From Bacteriovoracaceae bacterium (lineage in GTDB: Bacteria; Bdellovibrionota; Bacteriovoracia; Bacteriovoracales; Bacteriovoracaceae), in assembly GCA_023137315.1 (NCBI GenBank), contig JAGLPP010000070.1, positions 1-64,000 of the forward strand: a DNA stretch of 64,000 nt. Reading direction: 5' to 3'. Positions 8,521 to 16,695 of this stretch are shown in pieces; the first letter of the stretch is position 1, and each line of letters opens with the position of its first letter. Below the pieces are notes generated by a model. That model was not told where the DNA came from. It saw only the letters and a list, made by a program, of their open reading frames with translations, and searched no databases. The translations under genes were made by a program, and so were the position numbers.

Positions 8521-10106
8521 AAAAAAAAATTGATGTAGTTGTAATCGGAGGGGGAATCACAGGAGCAGGTATCGTTCGCGATTGTGCGATGAGGGGACTC
8601 AAAACCATGATTGTTGAAAAAAACGATTTCTCAAGCGGCACCAGTTCCAAATCAGGTAAATTGATTCACGGTGGTCTTCGCTATCTGGAATTCTTTCAGC
8701 TAAAACTTGTCTTTGAATCCTGTCTTGAAAGGCACAGATTGCTTAAAATCGTCGCTCCACACATTGTCAGGCCTGTAAATTTTGTCATTCCTTTTTATAA
8801 GACAACCAAGCATCCAAAGTGGTTTATTGCGCTTGGACTCCTTACCTATGACATACTTTCCCTTTTCAGAAATATTAAACATTTCACAAATATCGGAAGA
8901 AAGAAACTTATCGACATGGAACCTCTTTTAAAAAAAGAAACAAGCAAGGGTGCCTTGGCATATTACGATTGTGCGGCATTGGACACACGCCTCACAATTG
9001 ATTCGATTAAATCCGCCGAGGAGGCCGGGGCCACTATTTTAAATTACACCGAGGTTAAAGAAATCAACTTTAGTGACGCAGGGGTTGATCTTCGTGTTTT
9101 AAACCTCACAAATAACAACGAATATACCGTAAGTACCAAGACAGTAATTAACGCGACCGGAGTCTGGGCCGACGAGCTTATGAAACTGACATCCGCACCG
9201 GATAGTTTCAATCTGAAAATGACAAGCGGAATTCATTTAATTTTCTCGAAAGAGCGTCTTCCCATTTCAAACACGCTGGCGCTTGAATCCGTGAAAGACA
9301 AAAGACCACTTTACCTCGTACCATGGAAAAATTTTGTCCTTTTAGGAACAACAGACCGTTTTTTCAACGGAGACAAGGACAATCCTACAATTGAAGATTC
9401 CGAAATTGATTATTTGCTGGAAAGCCTTAATCATTACTTTCCGGATCAAAACCTCACTCGCAATGACATAATTTCAATAACAACAGGAATAAGGCCACTC
9501 ATTGGAAGTAACAAGGGAAAAAGCGAGGGCCAGATATCCCGGGATTATGAAATCATCACAGACTCGCGCGGTATGATTTCCATTACAGGAGGCAAACTAA
9601 CCTCCTACAGAAGCATGGCAAAAAAGACCGTCGACAGGTTGATTAAAAAGTTTTTCCAGGAAAGGGATTTCAAAAAATGCATGACCATTTCCCCAATCTC
9701 CGGCGGAGATATTGAAAAGATCAATCTTGACGATCTTTCCAAAAAACACCACGTGGAAAGAAAAAAACTTGAACTTCTCTTTGAAAGATATGGCTCCAAT
9801 ATCACCAGCATCCTTTCACATGGAAAACATGATAAATCAAAATTTGAATATATCTCGAACGATTTTCCATATTCCTGGGCCGAAATTGATTATATTGTCC
9901 GTGAGGAATTCGTGGAAAGACTCTCCGATCTTTTGGAAAGACGCACGATTATTTATCTATCCCATCCTTGCATTAACAAGGAAACGCTGATAAAAATTGC
10001 AAATTACGTCGGCAGTATAAAAGACTGGAACGAAAACAAAATCCAGGATGAAATCCAATACTATGAACAACACACCCTCAAAAATATAAAGGAAGTAAAA
10101 CAGTGA
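8517..10106 (+). CDS. glpD: FAD-dependent glycerol-3-phosphate dehydrogenase
   Basis: The protein has 529 residues, the usual length for aerobic GlpD. The N-terminal FAD dinucleotide fold (VVVIGGGITGAGIVRDCAMRG) is followed by SSGTSSKSGKLIHGGLRYLE, the classical GlpD signature. A later motif (SITGGKLTSYRSMAKKTVD) closes the FAD domain. The enzyme oxidises glycerol 3-phosphate to DHAP at the inner membrane and feeds electrons to quinone. The start ATG overlaps the stop of the upstream oxidase gene (ATGA), and the stop overlaps the GTG of the lipid-kinase gene, so the three are translationally coupled. In this operon it would supply or recycle DHAP for ether-lipid synthesis. Confidence 0.9.
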   Translation: MKKKIDVVVIGGGITGAGIVRDCAMRGLKTMIVEKNDFSSGTSSKSGKLIHGGLRYLEFFQLKLVFESCLERHRLLKIVAPHIVRPVNFVIPFYKTTKHPKWFIALGLLTYDILSLFRNIKHFTNIGRKKLIDMEPLLKKETSKGALAYYDCAALDTRLTIDSIKSAEEAGATILNYTEVKEINFSDAGVDLRVLNLTNNNEYTVSTKTVINATGVWADELMKLTSAPDSFNLKMTSGIHLIFSKERLPISNTLALESVKDKRPLYLVPWKNFVLLGTTDRFFNGDKDNPTIEDSEIDYLLESLNHYFPDQNLTRNDIISITTGIRPLIGSNKGKSEGQISRDYEIITDSRGMISITGGKLTSYRSMAKKTVDRLIKKFFQERDFKKCMTISPISGGDIEKINLDDLSKKHHVERKKLELLFERYGSNITSILSHGKHDKSKFEYISNDFPYSWAEIDYIVREEFVERLSDLLERRTIIYLSHPCINKETLIKIANYVGSIKDWNENKIQDEIQYYEQHTLKNIKEVKQ

Positions 10107-11029
10107 AAAGAAAGTGCATTATCAACCCGGCCTCGGGAAAAGGATTGGATAAAAGAACACTTTATCATTTAAAACAGTGGTTCAATAAAAACACCGGCGC
10201 ATTCGATCATGTCCTCACAAAAAATGCAGAGGACATCGCAATACAGACAAGGAAAGCATTACATGATGGTGTTGAACAGATTATTATTGTTGGAGGCGAT
10301 GGAACCAATCATCATGTGGTCAACGCTTTTTTTGAAAACGACCGCCCCATCAACCCTGATGCAAGACTTGTCATCTCACAAATGGGCTCGGGTTCCGACT
10401 ACTATAAAACAGTCGTTTTTGAAAAAAACGTACAAAACTGGATTGATCTTGTTTTGGAACACAAGGTAAAATGTGTTGACGTCGGTCATGCCTCACTCAT
10501 GGATAAAAATGGCAATGTTTTTGATAAACGATATTTCATAAATCTTGCCACTACAGGAATGAGTGCTGAAATCGTTTCTAAAAAAGAAAATATGCCAAAA
10601 TTCCTTCCTGGAAGTCTTAAATATTTCACCCCAACACTCACAAGTCTTGCCACCTACAAACCGGTTATGGCATCCATTACGCTCGAAGGAAAGACAATCG
10701 AAAATGAAATACTGGCCCTTTTCATCTCCAAGGGTTTTTTCGGCGGCGGAGGAATGAGATTCGGCAACGAAGTAAGAATTGACGACGGAAAATTCGAGAT
10801 AACGGCCGTAAGCAAAATGTCACCGGTCGATATGATATTCAAACTTCCAAAACTCTATACTGGAAAGTACAACGGAGTGAAGGAAATTGGAAAACATATG
10901 ACATCCTCAATTCTTGTCAAGGCAGATGCCAAAATGAGCATTGAACTTGATGGCGAATATATGGGAAAGTGTGACTTTGAAATTGTAAACAGACAGAAAA
11001 TTATCAACATCTGTTTTCCAAAAGGATAG
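10103..11029 (+). CDS. Diacylglycerol/sphingosine kinase-family lipid kinase
   Basis: The protein has 308 residues and starts with GTG overlapping the glpD stop (GTGA). The nucleotide-binding motif VGGDGTNHHVVNAF is the DAGK catalytic-domain signature, preceded by INPASGKG, the typical N-terminal strand-loop. A second region (FISKGFFGGGGMRFGNEVRIDDGKFEI) matches the C-terminal beta-sandwich of YegS/DgkB-like kinases. It would phosphorylate a diradylglycerol or related lipid with ATP at the cytoplasmic face of the membrane. In this operon an alkylglycerol or DAG substrate is likely. The family is clear; the exact lipid is not. Confidence 0.85.
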   Translation: MKRKCIINPASGKGLDKRTLYHLKQWFNKNTGAFDHVLTKNAEDIAIQTRKALHDGVEQIIIVGGDGTNHHVVNAFFENDRPINPDARLVISQMGSGSDYYKTVVFEKNVQNWIDLVLEHKVKCVDVGHASLMDKNGNVFDKRYFINLATTGMSAEIVSKKENMPKFLPGSLKYFTPTLTSLATYKPVMASITLEGKTIENEILALFISKGFFGGGGMRFGNEVRIDDGKFEITAVSKMSPVDMIFKLPKLYTGKYNGVKEIGKHMTSSILVKADAKMSIELDGEYMGKCDFEIVNRQKIINICFPKG

Positions 11030-11033
11030 AAGC

Positions 11034-11825
11034 ATGACAACCGTAAAAAACAAAACAATTCTTATCACCGGTGGTGCCAGCGGCATAGGAAAAAAAATGG
11101 CCCTGATGTTTCGTGATCTAGGAGCAAAGATTGTAATCTGGGATATACACCAGGAAAACATGGACAAGATGAAGCAGCAAAACATACACACATATACCTG
11201 CAATGTCGCCGACAGAAATGAGGTCTACCGGGTGGCGGATCAGGTCACAAAAGATGTAGGTCCGGTTGACATCCTGATTAACAACGCCGGAGTCGTTAAC
11301 GGTAAAAACCTGCTTGAAAGTCAGGACGAACACATAGAGCGAACATTTAACATCAATACCCTGGCCCTTTTCTGGACAACAAAGGCATTTTTACCAAAAA
11401 TGCTCGAAAGAAATTCAGGCCATATTGTTACAATTGCCTCAGCAGCAGGAATCACCGGAGTTTCCAAACTCACTGATTATTCTGCAAGCAAGTTTGCCGC
11501 ATTCAGTTTCGACGAGTCCCTTAGAATGGAACTTTCAAAAATGAAATCAAGAGTTCAAACCACGGTCATTTGTCCATGTTATATCAACACAGGCATGTTC
11601 GACGGTGTAAAAACAAAAATTCCGTTTCTTCTTCCAATTCTTGAAGAGGATTATGTCGCAGGAAAAATTGTAAACGCCGTGTTAAAAAACAAGCGCCGTG
11701 TCATAATGCCATGGATTGTTTACACGGTCTGGCCTCTACGCATCCTCCCGGTATGCCTTTTTGATTTTATTTGCAACCTATTGGGAATCAATAGTTCGAT
11801 GGATGAATTCAAGAAAGGGATGTAA
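11034..11825 (+). CDS. Short-chain dehydrogenase/reductase
   Basis: The protein has 263 residues. It has the Rossmann motif TGGASGIGKKMA, the NNAG motif (INNAGVVNG), and the catalytic Ser-Tyr-Lys set (SAAGITG, then YSASK). The C-terminal half has a hydrophobic stretch (IVYTVWPLRILPVCLFDFIC), resembling membrane-associated SDRs of the 17-beta-HSD11/retinol dehydrogenase type. It lies 4 bases after the lipid-kinase gene in the same operon. It may reduce an acyl/alkyl-DHAP intermediate or a fatty aldehyde, but the sequence shows only the SDR class. Confidence 0.85.
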   Translation: MTTVKNKTILITGGASGIGKKMALMFRDLGAKIVIWDIHQENMDKMKQQNIHTYTCNVADRNEVYRVADQVTKDVGPVDILINNAGVVNGKNLLESQDEHIERTFNINTLALFWTTKAFLPKMLERNSGHIVTIASAAGITGVSKLTDYSASKFAAFSFDESLRMELSKMKSRVQTTVICPCYINTGMFDGVKTKIPFLLPILEEDYVAGKIVNAVLKNKRRVIMPWIVYTVWPLRILPVCLFDFICNLLGINSSMDEFKKGM

Positions 11826-11882
11826 GACTTAGTAAGATAAAGAATCCTTCTAATTTCATGGAATATTAGTCAGAATTACCCT

Positions 11883-12737
11883 ATGAAAAAAGTTTTTATT
11901 GCTTGTATCCTGGCAATGATTGCCATAATTGCAAACGCACAAAACCTGGTCCTGACGACCATGAATATTCGCGTTTACGGACGTGGCGGGGTTTATGCCG
12001 GAACCCTTGAGGACGAATTCCGTGACAAATGGCTAAACGAATTTATCTCCACAAGACTTGGAGAAAGTGATGTCATCGCCTTTCAGGAGATTGTTAACAA
12101 GGAAACCCTTGAACAAAACGTCATCCCGAATGAAATGAAATGTGTTTCCTACGATTCCGATCAGGAGCTTCATATACACGTCGTACTTTGTTTTAAAAAC
12201 AAATACGACCTTTTAATTGAAAAAGGTGACGACAACTACGCTCTTGAGGAATCCGCTCTTAAAAAATACAGACCTGCCGTTTACGGCGTTTTGGCCCAAA
12301 ATGGAAAAAAACTTGCTCATATCATGGCAGTCCATCTTAAAGCACACCCAAAGGGACATGAAACCAGAACCAAACAGATGAAACTCATCGAAGCAAGAAT
12401 CGATGAGTTTAACGATGATCTACCTGTTATCATTCTGGGAGACTTCAACTCCTATAAGGATGCCGGCGACTTCGAGATGATCAACAACCTGCTGACTGGC
12501 CACAACATCATACACGCGGAGATGGGTGAACTTATGACATACAAGACCTTCCTTTACTCCGGGGTTTTTGATCACTTTTGGATTTCAAACAAACTTGAAA
12601 TTGAACAAACACCACGCGTGGACGGCCCGTGCAATTCCAAGAAAAGAGGCGGAGAGCGTTTTGATAATCTGTTTTTCTATAACCAGTTTGTCTCCGACCA
12701 CTGTCCGGTTACACTCAATATAAAACTACCAAATTAG
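11883..12737 (+). CDS. Exported endonuclease/exonuclease/phosphatase-family protein
   Basis: The protein has 284 residues with an N-terminal signal peptide (MKKVFIACILAMIAIIANA, cleavage near residue 19-20). The mature part has the EEP/DNase I fold signatures: TTMNIRVYG at the start, AFQEI for the metal-binding Glu, LGDFNSYKDAGD for the catalytic Asp-Asn, and SDHCPVTL at the end with the catalytic Asp-His. It is predicted to be a secreted or periplasmic nuclease or phosphodiesterase. It is followed 23 bases later by alkaline phosphatase, so the two could work in sequence to release phosphate from DNA. A sphingomyelinase-type activity is the alternative. Confidence 0.82.
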   Translation: MKKVFIACILAMIAIIANAQNLVLTTMNIRVYGRGGVYAGTLEDEFRDKWLNEFISTRLGESDVIAFQEIVNKETLEQNVIPNEMKCVSYDSDQELHIHVVLCFKNKYDLLIEKGDDNYALEESALKKYRPAVYGVLAQNGKKLAHIMAVHLKAHPKGHETRTKQMKLIEARIDEFNDDLPVIILGDFNSYKDAGDFEMINNLLTGHNIIHAEMGELMTYKTFLYSGVFDHFWISNKLEIEQTPRVDGPCNSKKRGGERFDNLFFYNQFVSDHCPVTLNIKLPN

Positions 12738-12760
12738 TACAATTTACAAATAGAAAATAA

Positions 12761-14209
12761 ATGAAAACATTATTCATTCTCATTATTTTTCTTATCTGTG
12801 GCACCACACTTGCGAAATCACCCAAATATGTTTTTTTCTTCATTGGCGACGGAATGGGGGTTAGTCACAGCGAGATTGCTGAATATTTTGTCAAAAAAAC
12901 GCAAACAAAAGATAATTCCTCTTTTGCAATCAACCACTTTCCAGTCGTGTCCATCGTAAAAACTTATGCAACGAATGTGGATATAACAGATTCAGGAGCT
13001 GCTGGAACAGCTTTGGCAACTGGACACAGAACAAATTACAAACATCTTTCCGTCACTCCAAATGGTGAAAGAGTGAAGACAATCGTCGAAGAGGCAATAA
13101 AAAAAGGATGGTCCACTGGAATCATCACAAGCACAAAAATTACAGATGCCACTCCGGCCGCATATATGGGACATCATGCAAACAGAAAAAAAGAAAATAA
13201 TCTTGCAGAACAAATTACAGAAAGTGGTGTTAACTTTATTGCGGGTGGAGGTCTTGGACATTTCATTCCACGAAGTATGAATGGATCACTGAGAGAGGAT
13301 GAAAAAAATCTTTTGGAACTCATGAGCATAAAAGGTTACACGCTTTTTACCGGTATGCGCGGTTGGGAGGATTTTAAGACACTTTCTTTCCTGGAAAAAC
13401 AAAATATTTTTGCTCTTTTCAGTTACAAGAAACTTCCTTTCGTAATCAACCAGAACGAATCAGGTCCATCTCTTGAAACCATTGTTGACAAGGCCATAAC
13501 ATGCCTTTCAAAACACAAAAAACCTTTTTTCATCATGGTTGAAGGTGCAAAAATTGATACGGCCGCACACAAAAACGATTTACCGACAACCATACATGAA
13601 ACAATTGCCTTCAATAAGGCCATCCAGAGGGCCGTTGAATTCTATCAGGAACATAAAAATGAGACATTAATCATCGTGACCACAGACCACGAAACCGGTG
13701 GGCTCGGTCTCGGACATATTAAAGATGAGAAAAATTTCAACATCTCCCCCATTCTCAAGGCCAAAACAACCATGGTGGACAGCGAACACAACGAACACAT
13801 GGAATACAAGGGCAATAAAAAAGAGTGGTTCGAAAAAATCGACAAGTATCTTGGACTTCTTCCATTCTCCAAAACTGAAATGAAAATCATTAAAAATGCA
13901 ATGTCTTATGACGATGTATATCGAACAAAATCACCTCTGCTGAAAACATGGTTCCAATTTACCGGCGCCCTGAATGCATCTTCCAGGGAACTTGGAGCGG
14001 ATGCCCCGTATCCAAGAACTTCCATCGCCATCAATCGAATTCTTTCTGCAAGGGCCAATGTCTACTGGACAACCTACGGCCACACTGCCTCCCCTGTCCC
14101 GCTTTATGCTATCGGAGTTGGTGCCCGTCTATTCAGTGGAGTGATGGCCAATTATGAAGTTGGCAGAAAGCTGGCCAAAATCATGGGCCTTGATCTATCC
14201 CAATTGTAA
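12761..14209 (+). CDS. Exported alkaline phosphatase
   Basis: The protein has 482 residues with a signal peptide (MKTLFILIIFLICGTTLA). The alkaline phosphatase core is clear: FFFIGDGMGVSHSE (first metal-binding Asp), DSGAAGTALATG with the nucleophile Ser, MVEGAKIDTAAH, TTDHETGG (metal-binding Asp-His), and YGHTASPVPLYAIG near the end. The order and spacing are those of the PhoA superfamily. It would hydrolyse phosphomonoesters in the periplasm or outside the cell. Gene order nuclease, alkaline phosphatase, then a phosphate transporter supports phosphate scavenging. I see no clear Pho box. Confidence in the family is high. Confidence 0.92.
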   Translation: MKTLFILIIFLICGTTLAKSPKYVFFFIGDGMGVSHSEIAEYFVKKTQTKDNSSFAINHFPVVSIVKTYATNVDITDSGAAGTALATGHRTNYKHLSVTPNGERVKTIVEEAIKKGWSTGIITSTKITDATPAAYMGHHANRKKENNLAEQITESGVNFIAGGGLGHFIPRSMNGSLREDEKNLLELMSIKGYTLFTGMRGWEDFKTLSFLEKQNIFALFSYKKLPFVINQNESGPSLETIVDKAITCLSKHKKPFFIMVEGAKIDTAAHKNDLPTTIHETIAFNKAIQRAVEFYQEHKNETLIIVTTDHETGGLGLGHIKDEKNFNISPILKAKTTMVDSEHNEHMEYKGNKKEWFEKIDKYLGLLPFSKTEMKIIKNAMSYDDVYRTKSPLLKTWFQFTGALNASSRELGADAPYPRTSIAINRILSARANVYWTTYGHTASPVPLYAIGVGARLFSGVMANYEVGRKLAKIMGLDLSQL

Positions 14210-14299
14210 AAATATAAAAGGGAATGTTTCATTCGTATCACGCACAGGGCACACTCAATGCAAAACTTCCATAGTGTATGCAATATGATGATTTTACCG

Positions 14300-15355
14300 T
14301 TAGAGAAAAACCTTATTCATAAAAACATTTTGAACAAAAAACAACATAACAAAAGAAAGTATTGCGGCAATAATTGGTGTGGCCACCCAGCCAATACTTA
14401 TTCTTCCTAAAATCTGATAGTTTACATTTCTTGCTTTTTTTATAATACCTATTCCAATAACAGCTCCAATGACAGCTTGAGAGCTGGAAACCGGAACAAG
14501 AGGGATCGGTGGCAGGTTAAGACTAATTAATATTTGCTGTAGATCGCTTGAAGCGAAAATAAAAAGCACCATCGAGCTGGATAATACAACTATTAGTGCT
14601 GTTATTGGAGATAATTTGAAAATATCCTTACCCACAGTGGTCATTACTTTTTTCGAATAAGTAAACACACCTGCTGAAATAGCAAGACTGCCTATAAGAA
14701 AAAGAATTTGAGTGTTTGAAAATATAACATGACCATTATGTGTAATATTTTTAAATGGAGATGATGCTATGAAAACTCCCATGACGTTGGCAATATTATT
14801 TGCGCCCAAACTGTAAGCACCAAAAGCTCCTGTAATAATTAGTGCCCTGCGGGTATACAAATCCAACCTAAAAAGATGCATTTTTGTTTTTTGCAAAATG
14901 AACTTGACACAAATAAACAAAATAATTGAAAAAAGCATTGATAAAAACGGACAAATAATCCATGTGCCCGCAATTTTCATTAAAACTTGTGGGTTTGTAT
15001 GGGTTCCTGAAAAGAAGTTCCAACCTATAATAGCTCCGACAATTGCCTGCGATGTGGATACAGGGATTTTTGCCTTGGTCATAAAAAAAACAGACCATGC
15101 AGCGGAAAATGCAACTGTGAATGAACCTGCCAACGTATTAACTTCTCCCAATTTTCCAAGCGTATGACTCCCACCTGCTCCACCCAGAACAGAACCAATT
15201 ATTACAAAAACACTACAAATCCATGCAGCAGTCGTAAATTTTATCATTTTAGAACTGACTGCTGTCCCAAATACATTTGCGGCATCGTTTGCGCCTAGAG
15301 ACCATCCCAGAAACAGCCCGCTTGATAAAAAGAAAATTATTGTTACCATTGGCAT
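14300..15355 (-). CDS. Inorganic phosphate transporter, PiT family
   Basis: The protein has 351 residues and about ten hydrophobic segments. Both inverted PiT signatures are present: GANDAANVFGTAVSS near the N-terminus and GANNIANVMGVF in the second half, each followed by a Ser-Gln-A-(I/V)-x-G motif (STSQAIVGAIIG, SSSQAVIGAVIG). It carries out low-affinity phosphate import driven by protons or sodium across the inner membrane. It is the second gene of a minus-strand operon behind the DUF47 gene, with 10 bases between them, which is the common arrangement for Pit transporters. Confidence 0.92.
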   Translation of the reverse strand: MPMVTIIFFLSSGLFLGWSLGANDAANVFGTAVSSKMIKFTTAAWICSVFVIIGSVLGGAGGSHTLGKLGEVNTLAGSFTVAFSAAWSVFFMTKAKIPVSTSQAIVGAIIGWNFFSGTHTNPQVLMKIAGTWIICPFLSMLFSIILFICVKFILQKTKMHLFRLDLYTRRALIITGAFGAYSLGANNIANVMGVFIASSPFKNITHNGHVIFSNTQILFLIGSLAISAGVFTYSKKVMTTVGKDIFKLSPITALIVVLSSSMVLFIFASSDLQQILISLNLPPIPLVPVSSSQAVIGAVIGIGIIKKARNVNYQILGRISIGWVATPIIAAILSFVMLFFVQNVFMNKVFL

Positions 15356-15365
15356 AATTAATCTT

Positions 15366-16010
15366 TTAAATTGAACGTTTGATTATTGAAATTGCCAACC
15401 TTTGGCATACGTCTTCGGCAAGATCACTCAAATCCGCCAATTCATCAATAAAATACCTTAAATGCATTTTCTTGCTGAAATCAGTAATTTCCACACTTGA
15501 AAATATGGCCCTTTTTAAACGTTCAACAACCTTGTCCACTTCTCCTTCAAAAAAATAAACCCGATTGATAAAACCGTTACATGTTTTTATATCAACAAAA
15601 AATGTCATCACTGCTTTCGCCAGTTCATCAACCGCATTTTCAGAATATTCTGCTAATTTCAAAAAATCTTCTTTTAAAGATTCCGGGATATAAGGTCTTT
15701 CAATATCAATAATTAAGATTAGTCTTTGAGCTTCATCAGCGACATCATCCATGGTTTCGAGAATACCTAAAACATCTCCCCGGGAATCAGGAATTAACAT
15801 ATCAGTATAGAGCTTATGCTCAATCTGTGTTCTAAGTTTATCAGCTTTTCCTTCCAAATTCTTGATTTTAGTGACTCGTTCGGAAAACAGGTCGAGTGAT
15901 CCAGACAAATATTCTTTCATTGCTTCACGAAAAATCATTCCACATTTTTGAATAGTAAGAACATAGTTTTCGATTTGTTTTTCCAGAATCTTCGCTCTAT
16001 TTAATACCAT
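15366..16010 (-). CDS. DUF47/PhoU-like Pit accessory protein
   Basis: The protein has 214 residues, is all-helical in appearance and soluble. It matches the DUF47 (TIGR00153-type) PhoU-like family in size and in the pattern NLEGKADKLRTQIEHKLY, then LETMDDVADEAQRLIL and a C-terminal DELADLSDLAEDVCQRLAI. Members are encoded next to Pit phosphate transporters and are thought to regulate them, as here. It is first in the operon, so transcription of pit should start upstream of 16010. The family call is good; the biochemical role of the family is not well known. Confidence 0.88.
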   Translation of the reverse strand: MVLNRAKILEKQIENYVLTIQKCGMIFREAMKEYLSGSLDLFSERVTKIKNLEGKADKLRTQIEHKLYTDMLIPDSRGDVLGILETMDDVADEAQRLILIIDIERPYIPESLKEDFLKLAEYSENAVDELAKAVMTFFVDIKTCNGFINRVYFFEGEVDKVVERLKRAIFSSVEITDFSKKMHLRYFIDELADLSDLAEDVCQRLAISIIKRSI

Positions 16011-16077
16011 CGCGTGTTATCCTTTAAAAATGATTATATCTAATAAAAAGTATACATCTAAAATGCCCACTTTGAAT

Positions 16078-16091
16078 ATTGAATATTCAAT
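16078..16091. repeat. Perfect 14-bp palindrome in the DUF47/PhnA divergent region
   Basis: ATTGAATATTCAAT is a perfect inverted repeat about 70 bases upstream of the DUF47-pit operon and 138 bases before the PhnA-like gene. The location fits an operator for a dimeric regulator, but AT-rich palindromes arise by chance and no second copy was noticed in this window. Confidence 0.3.
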
Positions 16092-16228
16092 AACAAACTA
16101 TTCACAAGCAACAAAATGATTCAAATAGTAATGTTAGTATCGTTGCCACCTGGAGTATTTAGTGGATTCAGAATTTTAATTGTCAAAAGAAATGATTAGA
16201 ACTATTGTGGCAATGGGAGAAGATTATT

Positions 16229-16585
16229 ATGACTGATGAAAGTTCCCATTGCCCTAAATGTGATTCACCATACCCTTATCAAGATGGCCAACTATGGATC
16301 TGTCCCATATGTGCCCATGAATGGGGCCTTCACGAAAAATCAAGCGTTCAAGAGAAGGAGGATCAAACGATTCTAGATGCCAATGGAAGCGAACTACAGG
16401 ATGGAGATACGGTAACTATCATCAAAGATCTCAAGGTAAAAGGATCTTCTTCATCCATTAAGGTTGGAACAAAAGTAAAAAATATTCGCCTGATTCCAGA
16501 CAGTCTGGATGGTCACAACATAAGTTGCAAGATAGTTGGTTTCGGAGCGATGAATCTTAAATCAGAGTTTGTAAAAAAAGTTTAA
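16229..16585 (+). CDS. PhnA/YjdM-like zinc-ribbon protein
   Basis: The protein has 118 residues from ATG 16229, chosen because GGGAGAAG lies upstream; ATG 16205 has no such site. The N-terminus is a zinc ribbon ([26 protein letters not shown], two CxxC knuckles). The rest ([26 protein letters not shown]) is the typical PhnA domain. Despite the historic name, the family is not shown to be part of phosphonate breakdown, and its role is unclear. It neighbours the phosphate transporter operon in divergent orientation. Confidence 0.9.
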   Translation: MTDESSHCPKCDSPYPYQDGQLWICPICAHEWGLHEKSSVQEKEDQTILDANGSELQDGDTVTIIKDLKVKGSSSSIKVGTKVKNIRLIPDSLDGHNISCKIVGFGAMNLKSEFVKKV

Positions 16586-16695
16586 TAGCGGAAAAAGACT
16601 TCTTTTACTGGATTACATGTTAAATATCATCCTTTCCAAGGATTTACTCGAACGAACATACCAAAACAAGTTGATCCTGGGTTTTTAAATAATAC

